A stretch of DNA of 64,000 nt from Anastatus disparis (GCA_017163975.1 JAFFSR010000315.1:1201001-1265000); one strand, 5' to 3'; shown: positions 31,600 through 43,010, counted from the stretch's first letter. The notes: generated from the letters alone by a model not told the origin. Made by a program: numbers and translations.

Positions 31600-32029
31600 A
31601 CAATTATGAGTAATTGAATATTATTATGATTGTAACTGTGACTAATTAATCATATAAAGTTTTTTCACTGCATTTCATTTATATTCTAATATTGAATTTC
31701 AATAATAAAAAAAAATTATTATCATTAATATAATTGCAAACATAACTAATTGAAAATACAAAGCTTCCTCTCTGCATTTCCTTTATTCAGATAAATATAT
31801 AATATTTTTATTTCTATATATTGTATTTTTATTTTTATTATTGAAAAATTTACTAATTACAAAAGTAAATTATAAATTACAAAATGAATTTAGCTTAATA
31901 TCCATAGGTACTTTATTAACACTTGTATTTAAATAAAACATGTTTTTTTTTTAAACTAGAAATAAGATATTTACTTATTTATCTTTTTAGAATATTTCTG
32001 GGCTTGAGACCAGCATAAAAATATATGGC

Positions 32030-32410
32030 TGCATTAAAAGCTTTAAAAGCTTACAAATTCATTTCTTATTGTCGCTGAAGCGTACAGATCTATTATTTGC
32101 TATCGCTAAAAAAAAGTTTATAAAAACGTACAGATTTATTATTTGCTGTCGCTAAAAAAGCTTATAAAAAGCATACAGATTTATTGTTTATTGTCGATAA
32201 AAAAACTTCATATAAGCATACAAATATATTGTTTGTTGTTGCTAAAAAAAGCTTACAAATTTATTTTTCATAATCGCTACAAGAAACTTACAAATTTATA
32301 TCTTATTGTCGCTGAAAGAAGCGTACAAATTTATTGTTTATTGTTGCTAAAAAAGCTTACAAATTCATTTATTGTTGTCGCTGAAGCGTACATATCTATA
32401 TTATATGCTT
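32030..32410 (+). repeat. Short tandem repeat, TTATTGTCGCTAAAAAAGC type (left array)
   Basis: About eight loosely spaced copies of T(T/G)TCGCT(A/G)AAAAAGCTTA(C/T)AAATTTATT. ORF 32143-32421 is its translation. Confidence 0.8.
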
Positions 32411-34075
32411 TATTACATTAAAAACTACATCACATCTTATATATTTTCATTTTTTTTTAAATATAAGAAGTTAATTAGTTTACATTGTTTAATATTTTAA
32501 TTGCTTTTATTTTTTTTAATGTGATTTAAATGTAACTATTCTTACCCAATGCATCAAAGGCTGTCTTAAGATCTAAGGAAACTATATGAATTTTATTTTT
32601 AAATAATTATATTTTTTAAAAATTTGAAATATATTTTTATGCATCTTACATCTGTAATTTGATTCCAATCTCTTGATGATTCTACTTTACATCTTTTTAA
32701 AATATTTATCATTCTTTTGAAATATATATTTTCTTTGATCTCATCTAACAATATCAATACTTTGTACTTGATTTTTAATTCTTAAAAAAACACTATTATT
32801 CAATTATTAGTGATTAATTATAAAACTTTTATATCATGTCATATTGCTTGTTGACATATATTTTTATAAAAACAGAAAACCTCCTATCCAATTACGTTTT
32901 TGAAGTATTTTTATCGATGAAATTAATTAAAAATTATATATTTAAAATTCCTATTTCTGTTAAAACTTGATCAATACAAATTATTACAGGTTATATTCCA
33001 GGAAGACATTTTGTTCAATTATTTTAACTTTTACAAATAAAAAAGAAATATGAAAAACTAAGTAAAAAAAAGTATTTTTATAGAAATCAACTTTCAAATT
33101 TAAATTGTTACCATCAATTTTATACAATTCATTTTTCGTGAACTGACAATGTTTAAACAGAATTGGATACAAGGAACTTATTTAATTCTACTTTTTTCGG
33201 TATTTAAACACAAAATCATTATTTTAATTTTTGTGCAGTCTTCAAATACTCCTAAAATTTTATAAAAGAAATTAATAAACTTAGCTTAAACTTCTTAAAT
33301 CATCTTCTAATATTGAATAATTTTTTTGCAAAAATTATATTACTAGGTTCGGTATTTACATTGACAAGTAATTCTCAAAAACTTTACTAAAAGATATATT
33401 AAAATTGTTAAATTTTTTATTTGTTTTCTAATTACAATAATGATTTACAATTTTAAAATTATAAAATTATATGAATAAATCTTAAAATGTATAAAATTTA
33501 TATGTAATATAATTTAGGTAAAGTATGAAATTTGAGAAAGATGGATGCTTACTGTTGTAATTAAACATAAAATTCAATACATGTCATCATTTATAAGATT
33601 TACCCTAAAGAAAAGAAACATGTAAGGGTGCAGTCAGATGAGTAGAAAAGAGACTGCCGAATAGATGATGCGTAATAGAAACAACTAATCAGCGCTATTC
33701 GGCAAGTTTCATGCGAAGAATAGAATTCTATTCTCTATTCGCCTGTAGAATGGAAAAGCGAGTCGCGACACGAAGTAAATAAACCAAAATAATTAAATTA
33801 TAATTACAAATCTACTTTATTCATTTTAAAAAAAATTGTAGAAAATCGCTCTGTTTGAGCTACAATTTTAAAGAGATTATGTTTAAGTTTACGCGACCTA
33901 ATACGCAAGCATCTTCTTTCCATTCCACGGATTTTTCCCCCTATGGTCACATGGAGAGAAAAAACAGTAGAATAGGCGGTAGAATGGAAAAATGAATATA
34001 TAGCTAAATGTTTGTTTTAATCAATTCATTTTGTTGTTTTTTCAAGTTTTTAAAAAGAATTGTAAAAAACATGTA
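32411..34075. other. AT-rich interior with a possible minus-strand RT scrap and a hairpin-rich element
   Basis: On the minus strand 32590-32540 reads HIVSLDLKTAFDALGK, like the first catalytic motif of a reverse transcriptase. The surrounding frames are too broken to confirm it. 33600-33990 contains GAATAGAATTCTATTCTC and partly mirrored GTAGAATGG / CCATTCCAC strings, perhaps a decayed MITE. ORF 32984-33172 (-) has no known family. Confidence 0.35.
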
Positions 34076-34076
34076 C

Positions 34077-34289
34077 TTTTTTCAAATATATAATTTCCTT
34101 AGATTTTAAGTCAGTCTTTGATACAGTTGGTAAGAATATTTACATTAAAATCAAATTGTAAAAAAAATATACTTTTTTCAAATATATAATTTCCTTAGAT
34201 TTTAAGTCAGTCTTTGATACAGTTGGTAAGAATATTTACATTAAAATCAAATTATAAAAAAAATATACTTTTTTCAAATATATAATTTC
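34077..34289 (+). repeat. 96-bp tandem repeat with an RT-like motif
   Basis: The unit TTCAAATATATAATTTCCTT.. starts at 34081, 34177 and 34273 (third copy cut after ~18 bp by the LINE). Each full unit can be read ISLDFKSVFDTVGKN, which resembles the first RT motif and the scrap at 32590-32540 on the other strand. Confidence 0.75.
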
Positions 34290-35840
34290 CTTTTTGAATG
34301 TGACCTCATTAAGAGCTCACATTGGACGGGTGCGCGAGCTCTTATGCAATGGTCCCTCTTATGATCTGTTTGGAGTTGCTGAAACCTGGTTGGGACCGAC
34401 TGTCTCGGATGACGTTATTCGGATTAAGGATTATAAGTTGTTCGGGCAGGACAGAAACCTTCATGGAGGAGGGATTGCCCTCTACGTTAAAAATAATTTA
34501 AAATGTAAAGTACTAGCTATTTCTAGTACCACAACCATAACTAGTAGCGGTAAACCTGAAGTGCCAGAATATATTTTTTGTTCGATTAAGGATGGCGACT
34601 CTGAACCTGTGCTGGTTTCTGTCATTTATCGCCCTCCTGTCATTTCTTTCACAAAAAATTCTGATTTGTTAAATTCTTTGAGAGATTTATCTCATGATTT
34701 TTCACATAAAATTATAATGGGGGATCTGAATGCCGATCTTCTGCGAGAAAGCAGTGATGCGAGGTTTCTTAGTAAACTAACAGCGGAGCTTTCGCTTCAG
34801 TTGGTCCAGCTTGGTGCCACGAATATAACTCCATCTTCTCACACATGGATTGACCTGATTCTTGTGGATGACAATGACAATGTACTTGACGCACGTAACA
34901 TACCTGTGAATTTTCATAGGCGGCACAACTTAATTGATGTTTCTATTGCTTATAATACGTGCAGTATAGATCACAAGTCGATTAGATACAGAAACTATAA
35001 AAGCATTCGTCAAAATGAATTACTAGAGAAACTAGCCGGCTATGATTGGCCACCATTAACAGTTGGTACTTTCGACCCAGAGTCTGCACTTGGCTGCATT
35101 TGTGACAATTTTACTTCTGTCATAAAGAGTTTAGCACCAGTGAAAATACTCAAGCATACGAAGAATAGCTCACCATGGTTAAATAAAGAATTGTCGCAGA
35201 TGCGGCGCAAGCGAGATGCTACTTACAAAAGATATAAACGGACGAACGAAACGCAATACCTGACTGAGTTTCTGCATTTACGTAAAACGGTTGACGAACA
35301 GACTGAACTTGCAAAGACCACATACTATCATAATAGACTGTTCGAAGCACTTGCAAATGGTAATGCCTGGAAGGAGCTGAGAGACCTGGGAATCTTAACT
35401 GGATCACAAGGGACTTGAATGGATTTACTCCTGATGAGCTTAACGTGCACTTTGCTGCATTTCATGCTATTGCGTACGCTTGTTATTTTATTTTATTATG
35501 TATTAAATTTAATTCATTTAAATTTTAATATTGTGACTGATAGATATTGTATGACTGATTTTTATTTATATGATTATTTTTATTTTTATTTCGTGTATTG
35601 TATGATTACTCTGTGATATCACTTTTATTTATTTTTGTTTATGACTTACTTATTTAGTATTATTAGATTTAGTGACTGACTGTGATATTAATTGTGCAAT
35701 ATTTACATTTATATATATATTTATATTTTTTCATAACATTTTGTGCAATATTTGTTGTTTTTATATTTACAAATTGTATTACACGTTTTTGTACTCTTTT
35801 ACAAAATAAAATCATATCTATCTATCTATATCTATCTATT
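34290..35840 (+). pseudogene. CR1-group LINE copy C, internally deleted
   Basis: It starts exactly at the ..LNVTSLRAH beginning of ORF2 and keeps the whole endonuclease (GVAETWLGP, VIYRPP, IIMGDLNADLL, HTWIDLI, RRHNLID) and linker. A one-base deletion near 35410 (CAAGGGACTTGA against CAAGGGGATTTGA) closes the 374-codon frame at 35418. After ~35457 it jumps straight to the 3' UTR equivalent of ~52650, so the RT and C-terminal regions are missing. It ends in (TATC)n (35812-35839). The result is a compact endonuclease-plus-tail derivative that could only have been copied by another element's RT. Confidence 0.87.
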
Positions 35841-36640
35841 TCAGAAAAAGAAAAAAAATACCTTTTTCGTCAACGGAATTTTTAAAAACTAAAATTGTAA
35901 TAGGAGGTCAATCAACGTATGTATTAAAAACTTTATAAAAAAAATCAAAAATATAATATATGTTATAAATATTTTTCATTACATATAATAAATCTCTGGT
36001 TGCATATATTGAAGAAATTTCCGAAGAACAAACTTTTGTTAACAAACAAAAACAAACTGATTTCAGGATTTTGAAGTTCATAATAAATGATTCTACAGGA
36101 TTCATAATTCAAAGCAATATTTATGATAAAAATATTAAAAAATTCAAGAAAAACCTAAAATTGAACGGTGTAAATTTTTATAATATACAATATTATCAAT
36201 TACAACATAATATTAAACATTTTTTAATATTCCAGAATATATTATTAAAAAATGTTAATGTATTAAAAGCAAAAGGATACAATAAAGGAAATAATATATA
36301 TGACTCAACATTCTAATATTATTCGAATATTATTCATTTAGGCGAATACAATACATTGAAAAATAACAAACCAATTAAAATAAATTATGAAGAAATAAAA
36401 TTAAGACCTGGATTAATAAGTAATTAAATATTATTAAAAAAAAAATATAATAATACAAATAATTTTTTACTTTTCAGAAATACAAGGGTATTTAAAAAAT
36501 TCTTTTGCACAAAAACATAAAAAAAATGAATCAGAATACATCGGAATAATAGCGGATGGACAATATAAATTAAACATCTTATTGAATAAATTAGAAAATA
36601 AATATTTGAATTGGGTAAGAGAAACAAAACTATAAATTAT
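35841..36640 (+). pseudogene. Exon-like fragments of an unrecognised gene, interrupted downstream
   Basis: Three blocks with intron-like spacers read as protein. The first lies near 35850-35935 (contains TKIVIGGQSTYVLKT). The second, 36066-36316, follows an acceptor-like TTTCAG (contains ILKFIINDSTGFIIQ and a basic helical stretch). The third lies near 36470-36620 (contains YIGIIADGQYKLNILLN). The D-STG strand and the DGQYK..LLN strand are faintly like OB-fold proteins of the RPA1 type, but I would not name it. A further block may lie beyond the palindrome at 39770-39870. Stops within and between the blocks suggest decay. Confidence 0.3.
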
Positions 36641-37827
36641 TGGAAAAATAAAATAAAATAGTAAAAACAATTATAATAATATATTATATGCATCTACACT
36701 TATGAAAATATTCATTTATATATATGGGTCAAAATAACATCTTTTTATAAAAGTGTGCGCATGTGGATCACCGATTTTGCTGATTTTGAGATATGTTTTA
36801 GTATTATTAAAGTTAGGAATCTGTGCAAAATTTCAGCTCTCTAAGTGCAAAACTCGCCGAAATATGGCCTTTCAAAGGTCAAAAACTCCGCTTTTTTCGG
36901 CTGTTTTTCACTCTTTTTCAAAATTCTGCCAAGACTCGAGTTTTTAACATATTTTAATTCGGCAGGCGGCAATTTCTTCGTTTTTATGTTAATTTTAAAT
37001 TTTCGTAATTATATTTTTAAAAAATTCTAATCAGGCTTCTGAAAACTCTTAGAATAAAATACTGATTTTTGACATTTTTGACAATTTTTAAACAGCTGTA
37101 ACTCATTTGAATTTTGATATTTTTAAATTATCAAAATTTTGTTTTATTGGTCAAAAAGAAAGCTTTAATTTGCATTTTTAAATTTTCAAAAAGGTTTAAA
37201 ATTGACGGAGATACAAAGGTTTAAAGTTTGCAAAATTTCTAAAATATACGTTTTTTACAAAATTTAGATCATTGTAACTCTGGCCGGACAACTTCAAATT
37301 CACTAAATCTTACAAGAAAACTTTCTATAAGTCACGTAAAATGAGGCCAAATAGGCCTGGTCAATGGTATCCTACGATTTTACTATTATTTGAACCTCTC
37401 ATAATTCAGTATTTTGCTTCACAAGTAAATCAATACACCCAGCTGTTGCGTCTTCTACTCATAAATGCGAAAACCTTAAAAGATTCAACAGGCTATAAAT
37501 TATGAAATGAGCGATAAAAAACTTGATTTTATGCTTGAGTATAGGTCTCTAGGTAGTTTAGAATAAAAGTTATAACAGTTTGAGAATTTTTTATTTCTCA
37601 AGGTATCAAATCCGTGAACGCTTACTCTAGCCGATTTTTAGATTGGTCTTAAATTTCCTATAAATTAATTTCTATGATACTTCAGGACTCTTATTGAAGC
37701 TCTAATTAAAAATTATTGCTTGTAATTTCAATATCTTTGATGAAGTATAAATGTAAGTCTGCTAACATCTAAAATAAACAACTTTATTTTTTTCTTATAA
37801 CATCGTTAAGTCCCTATTGAAAATAAT

Positions 37828-37925
37828 GACGTCTTTTAAAGACGTCTTTGGATGTGTCTGGATTTGTAACAAAAAAAGACGTCTTTAAAAGACGTCTTTG
37901 AAAGACGTCTTTTAATAACGTCATA
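37828..37925. repeat. Cluster of AAAGACGTCTTT motifs (left arm)
   Basis: Six GACGTC-centred palindromes, mostly AAAGACGTCTTT, in ~100 bp. The cluster is mirrored at 38468-38575 in the other arm. Confidence 0.85.
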
Positions 37926-38467
37926 AGTCACAAGAGAAAATTCAAAAGTAGTTAGACTACAGGATAATAATTATTTTTTATTTTTCATTAAAACCTACAA
38001 AAATACCTCTATTCATTAGTTGAAATAGAGTGTGAGAAAACTATCATTATTTTAGATCAAACGAAACTGTCAGTTTATATGCTCTGAACTGTCTTATTCT
38101 TTTCGTGCGCATTTGCTTACCATAAAGAAATCAATCGCTAAAAAACGCGGTAGCCCTCTAACGAGCAATCATTAGTACTATTATATACATTCATATCAAT
38201 TTGTATAATAGTACTGATGATTGCTCGTTAGAGGGCTACCGCGCTTTTTAGCGATTGATTTCTTTATGGTAAGCGAATGCGCACGAAAAGAATAAGACCG
38301 TTCAGAGCATATAAACTGACAGTTTCGTTTGATCTAAAATAATGATAGTTTTCTCACACTCTATTTCAACTAATGAATAGAGGTATTTTTGTAGGTTCTA
38401 ATGAAAAATAAAAAAATAATTATTATCCTGTAGTCTAACTACTTTTGAATTTTCTCTTGTGACTTAT

Positions 38468-38575
38468 GACGTTATTAAAAGACGTTTTTCAAAGACGTCT
38501 TTTAAAGACGTCTTTTTTTGTTACAAATCCAGACACATCCAAAGACGTCTTTTAAAGACGTCTTTAAAAGACGTC
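38468..38575. repeat. Cluster of AAAGACGTCTTT motifs (right arm)
   Basis: Mirror copy of the left-arm cluster, with one GACGTT variant. Confidence 0.85.
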
Positions 38576-39670
38576 ATTATTTTCAATAGGGACTTAACGA
38601 TGTTATAAGAAAAAATAAAGTTGTTTATTTTAGATGTTAGCAGACTTACATTTATACTTCATCAAAGATATTGAAATTACAAGCAATAATTTTAATTAGA
38701 GCTTCAATAAGAGTCCTGAAGTATCATGGAAATTAAGTTATAGGAAATTTAAGACCAATCTAAAAATCGGCTAGAGTAAGCGTTCACGGATTTGATACCT
38801 TGAGAAATAAAAATTCTCAAACTGTTATAACTTTTATTCTAAACGACCTAGAGACCTATACTCAAGCATAAAATCAAGTTTTTTATCGCTCATTTCATAA
38901 TTTATAGCCTGTTGAATCTTTTAAGGTTTTCGCATTTATGAGTAGAAGACGCAACAGCTGGGTGTATTGATTTACTTGTGAAGCAAAATACTGAATTATG
39001 AGAGGTTCAAATAATAGTAAAATCGTAGGATACCATTGACCAGGCCTATTTGGCCTCATTTTACGTGACTTATAGAAAGTTTTCTTGTAAGATTTAGTGA
39101 ATTTGAAGTTGTCCGGCCAGAGTTACAATGATCTAAATTTTGTAAAAACGTATATTTTAGAAATTTTGCAAACTTTAAACCTTTGTATCTCCGACAATTT
39201 TAAACCTTTTGAAAATTTAAAAATGCAAATTAAAGCTTTCTTTTGACCAATAAAACAAAATTTTGATAATTTAAAAATATCAAAATTCAAATGAGTTACA
39301 GCTGTTTAAAAATTGTCAAAAATGTCAAAAATCAGTATTTTATTCTAAGAGTTTTCAGAAGCCTGATTAGAATTTTTTTAAAAATATAATTACGAAAATT
39401 TAAAATTAACATAAAAACGAAGAAATTGCCGCCTGCCGAATTAAAATATGTTAAAAACTCGAGTCTTGGCAGAATTTTGAAAAAGAGTGAAAACAGCCGA
39501 AAAAGCGGAGTTTTTGACCTTTGAAAGGCCATATTTCGGCGAGTTTTGCACTTAGAGAGCTGAAATTTTGCACAGATTCCTAACTTTAATAATACTAAAA
39601 CATATCTCAAAATCAGCAAAATCGGTGATCCACATGCGCACACTTTTATAAAAAGATGTTATTTTGACTC

Positions 39671-39684
39671 TATATATATATTTA

Positions 39685-39746
<62 letters not shown>

Positions 39747-40190
39747 TTTAAAAATTTTCTAGATATTACATATATATTAGAAGTAAAAAGATTGGAATTT
39801 ACTAAAGTATTAAATGATGAAAACATGGAGTAAGAAGAACTTATATTAGCAAATGAAATAATTTTAAATAAGGTAAATTAAATAATTTAATATTTTTATT
39901 TCATTACATTAATAAATACAATATTCTCAATATAAAAAGATTATTTATTAAGGTTACAGAAAAACAAATGGATGATAGTTAAAATAGAAAATATAAAATA
40001 ATATTAGATTAGATATTGTTTATTTTGTATTATAATTACAAAAAAGCGTGAAAATTACAAATAAAGTTGAAAAAATACATAAAAATACTTTTATTTAATT
40101 TATTGACTTACTATTACAGTATTACTATCTCTATTAAAATAATATTGATTTACTACAAAAAAAATTAATGTATAAGTTTTTTTTAACAAC
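39671..40190. other. Long (TA)n tract and AT-rich flank with an exon-like scrap
   Basis: 39671-39745 is mainly (TA)n. After a TTTTCTAG acceptor-like site (39760-39767), ~39768-39876 can be read as LEVKRLEFTKVLNDENME plus a stop and ten further codons to a GTAAAT donor-like site. It may continue the gene fragments of 35841-36640. The rest is AT-rich without features. Confidence 0.35.
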
Positions 40191-40640
40191 AATAAAAAAT
40201 AAATATGTAAGCTTGTAATAAAACATAAATTTGTAAGCTTCTTTCAGCGACAATGAAATTTAATGACATATCAAATAAATATTTAGAATTATTTAAACTT
40301 TTTTTAGTAAAAATATCAAGCAACTGTACAAGCTTCTTTAGCGACAATGAAGAATAAATATGTGAGCTTTTTATAACCACCATTAAATTTAAATTTGTAA
40401 GCTTCTATTAGCGACAGTAAAAAATAAGTCTATGAAATTATTTTAGTAATAATAACAAATTAATCTGTATGCTCCTTTTAGCGATAACAAACAATAAATT
40501 TGTATGCTTATATGAGATTTTTTTAGCGACAATAAACAATAGATCTGTATGCTTCAGCGACAATAATAAATAAATTCGTAAGCTTTTTTAGCGACAATGA
40601 AAAAAAAGTGTGCACTTCTTTAGCGACAATAAAAAAAAAC
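40190..40640 (-). repeat. Short tandem repeat, TTATTGTCGCTAAAAAAGC type (right, inverted array)
   Basis: Copies of AAGCTTCTTTTAGCGACAATAA-like sequence, the reverse complement of the array at 32030-32410. Confidence 0.8.
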
Positions 40641-40854
40641 ATTCTTAATGCAGCTATATATTTATATATGTTGGTCTCAAGCCCAAAAATAAAAAATGCA
40701 GAGAGGGAGCGTTTTCTTTGTATCTTTTCAATATGTATAAAATTTAGGACATAAGAAGATAAAAATATTTATTTATAATCATAATTTTCTATTATTCTAT
40801 TATTCTATTTTTTATTATTCGCTCATAATTATTATTAAATATTATTATTTACTA

Positions 40855-41326
40855 CAGCGTCTGTGGCATAACCGGCTAAGGCATACGCCTTATACGGTCT
40901 CTACACATTCGCTCCGAGTGGTCGGGGGTTCGATTCCCGGTGAAAACACCTGAAATTTTTTCAGACGTTTTTTCATCGGAAAAAGAACTTCTGAGCGCGA
41001 TGGGTAAATATTCCTGGCGTAGGTTTTCTCCTGGGGGAGTTTTCCCTACGTCACAGGCTTAGGCCTGGGCAAATGCAGGAATCTACCGTAGAAATCTACT
41101 TACCGACTGTTCTAGGAACGCGGCAGTCCGTAGACTTCTCGGGGATGTGGGAACTAATTAAGTTAAGTACTTTAGTTAGTTTATAACAAAAATATAGTTG
41201 CGGCGAAAAACATTGTTGTATCGAAAAAAATAAAAATAGATAGGAGCACCTCCACACAAAGGTGGTAGAGGTGGCCACGCATAACAGTAAGATAGTTAGC
41301 CGTGGGCCACAGGGTAAAAGAAAGCG

Positions 41327-41359
<33 letters not shown>
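40855..41359 (+). mobile_element. 505-bp tRNA-derived SINE with 15-bp target duplication
   Basis: The head GCGTCTGTGGCATAACCGGC holds an A-box-like TGGCATAACCGG, and a B box GGTTCGATTCC follows at ~40927. The body ends in a run of ~29 A (41330-41359). The 15-bp TATTATTATTTACTA flanks it exactly (40840-40854 and 41360-41374), a clear target-site duplication made by LINE machinery. It differs from the SINE at 1357-1780 except for a weakly similar GGCCA..TAA(A)GAAAG 3' end. Confidence 0.92.
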
Positions 41360-41362
<3 letters not shown>

Positions 41363-41374
41363 TATTATTTACTA

Positions 41375-42060
41375 TCATAACTTGAAATTTTAATGTTATT
41401 TACTATTCTATTTTTAATTTATTTCAAAAATATATAAGTTTGATTTATTGTGAACTTTTGAATGTCGCGTTAAACCATCTTTTTTTTATTAATTCTAATT
41501 CTATAACTTTATATCTTATATTTTTATGTATCGATGTTTTCTATTGAACTTTTTTCACATTCGCAAATATAAAATTTAGCTTTATTATGTCCTACTCTTC
41601 TATTCACTTCGAAATGTGTGTATTCGCGGGGTTGGCGAGCGGAGCGAGCAAGGGGGAACCCCCCCTAGTATATATTTTTTTTTATAACGGTTTTTTTACG
41701 TTATTTTTGTCTCTTTCATTTCTTCTCGTACTATCTTCCTCTTCTCTTCATTTACTCGTCATTTTCTACTCCTCATCTCTTCATTTTCTCTTCCCTTACA
41801 CCTCCTTAAAAAATCCTCAACTTTTTTCCGTTATTTTTACGTTATTTTAAGTAATTTCAACTCTTCCTCAAGTAATCCATCAGGAATCCTCAAATTTTTC
41901 CCTGTTTTTTTAACATTATTTTACGTTATTTTACGTTGTTTTAGCTCTTCCTTAACTCATCCTCCTTATTCCTTAATTCATACGTAGAGACGATTAATTA
42001 AGTAACATATTAATTTATATCAGGACATTTAAATTAATTGTGACTAACATTTTCATTAAA
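41375..42060. mobile_element. Helitron-like 3' terminus and pyrimidine-rich flank
   Basis: At 41652-41668 the sequence GGGGGAACCCCCCCTAG, followed by T, is a short hairpin plus CTAG as at Helitron 3' ends (CTRR). It is preceded by GCGAGCGGAGCGAGC. The matching 5' TC end was not located. Downstream (41690-41960) the + strand is pyrimidine-rich with repeated ACGTTATTTT units. ORF 41587-41850 is a translation of that stretch. Confidence 0.4.
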
Positions 42061-42530
42061 TTAAAAAAAATATTATCTGTTCATTCACTAATAAACTTTT
42101 ATAGATAAATGCTATTGTCTAAGCTACTGAAGCTAAAGGATAATTAAATAAAATTTAATTAGAATAAAAATTCAATTTATGTTGAAACATTTAATAATTA
42201 TTTTAATAAAAAACAATTAATTAATGAACTTTTTACGTTTTATCTATATATACGACAAAAAAAGGTAAAAGAAGATAAGACAAATTTCTTTGGTATGAAA
42301 AAGAGTATGCATCACGTAAAACATAAAAAAATAATATCAGTTTATGTATTAATTAAAAAAAATATCATCAGTTCATTTGTTAATTAACTTTTGTAGATGA
42401 ATGCTAATGCTTAAGCTACTGAAGCTGAAGAGTAATCATATAGATTTCAATTAGAATGAAAATTAAATTTATATTTAAACATTGAATAATTTTTTAAATA
42501 AACAATTAAATAATGTATGAATGACTTGCA
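42061..42530. repeat. Two direct copies of a ~170-bp AT-rich unit
   Basis: AAAAAAAATATTATCTGTTCATTC..AAGCTACTGAAGCTAAAGGA (from ~42062) returns as AAAAAAAATATCATCAGTTCATTT..AAGCTACTGAAGCTGAAGAG (from ~42355). They are ~290 bp apart and separated by unrelated sequence. Confidence 0.7.
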
Positions 42531-43010
42531 TATTTTAATTTATAATATTCATCCCTTGCAATGTAATATATTTTTCATCCTATCTCTATTTTATCCTTAA
42601 TAGAAAAAATACATAAATTTTCAAGAAAAAAATAAATATAATCATATATTTATAAATAATTACAGTGTATTTATTCATTTGTAATAATACTGTCGTTATA
42701 TATTTATTTAAATACATTCTATAGTTACTAATCTATGTTATTAGAAATCATTTATATGTCACACCGTGCAACAATATGCGATGATGTGATGGCGAGGAAT
42801 TGTCTTTATTGTTATTGAAATCAATATTTTAACAATATATTTTTGTATTTGTTTACACCTCAATTATTTGAATGTTTATAAAGTTAATTACTTATAGAAG
42901 TATTAGGATTTCTTTTTTAATTAAAATTTCATGAAAGTAAAATTATTATTATTAAATATGGTAGATTACTGGATTGACCGATGAAATAAACTTGATTTTA
43001 ATATTTTACG
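42531..43010. other. AT-rich sequence without recognised genes
   Basis: About 480 bp, AT-rich. No gene, RNA or clear repeat recognised. Confidence 0.4.

Larger units (their letters stand above)
36726..39670. mobile_element. 2.9-kb near-perfect palindrome in a (TA)n tract
   Basis: The whole unit folds on itself. GGGTCAAAATAACATC (36726) is mirrored by GATGTTATTTTGACTC (to 39670), and pairing continues for ~1.46 kb to a centre at ~38196 within TATATACATTCATATCAATTTGTATA. Arms differ by only occasional bases. It is flanked by TATATAT on the left and a long (TA)n on the right. The paired ORFs 36753-36947 (+) and 39332-39643 (-) are the same sequence seen from the two arms and are not convincing genes. 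It belongs with 53197-59072 and 61245-62228 by architecture, target and GGGNCA-like ends. Confidence 0.9.
31600..40840. mobile_element. ~9-kb composite region bounded by inverted repeats
   Basis: The left flank reads CCTCTCTGCATTT (31772), then GGGCTTGAGACCAGCAT (31992), then an array of TTGTCGCTAAAAAAGCTTA units (to ~32410). The right flank carries the same items in reverse orientation and order: the unit array (40190-40640), ATGTTGGTCTCAAGCCC (~40668), then AATGCAGAGAGGG (~40695). These look like terminal inverted repeats of one large element. It has since received a LINE (34290-35840) and a (TA)n palindrome (36726-39670). Exon-like fragments lie at 35845-36640 and 39770-39980. Outer ends are in AT-rich sequence and are uncertain. 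Confidence 0.5.

Noticed and set aside
34290..35418. Stand-alone host endonuclease gene
   Set aside because: Same sequence as the LINE endonuclease and followed by the LINE 3' UTR and tail, so it is a deleted LINE.
36753..36947. ORF MCACGSPIL.. appearing twice
   Set aside because: The same sequence in the two arms of the palindrome (also 39643-39332). It is short, unlike known proteins and explained by the inverted repeat.
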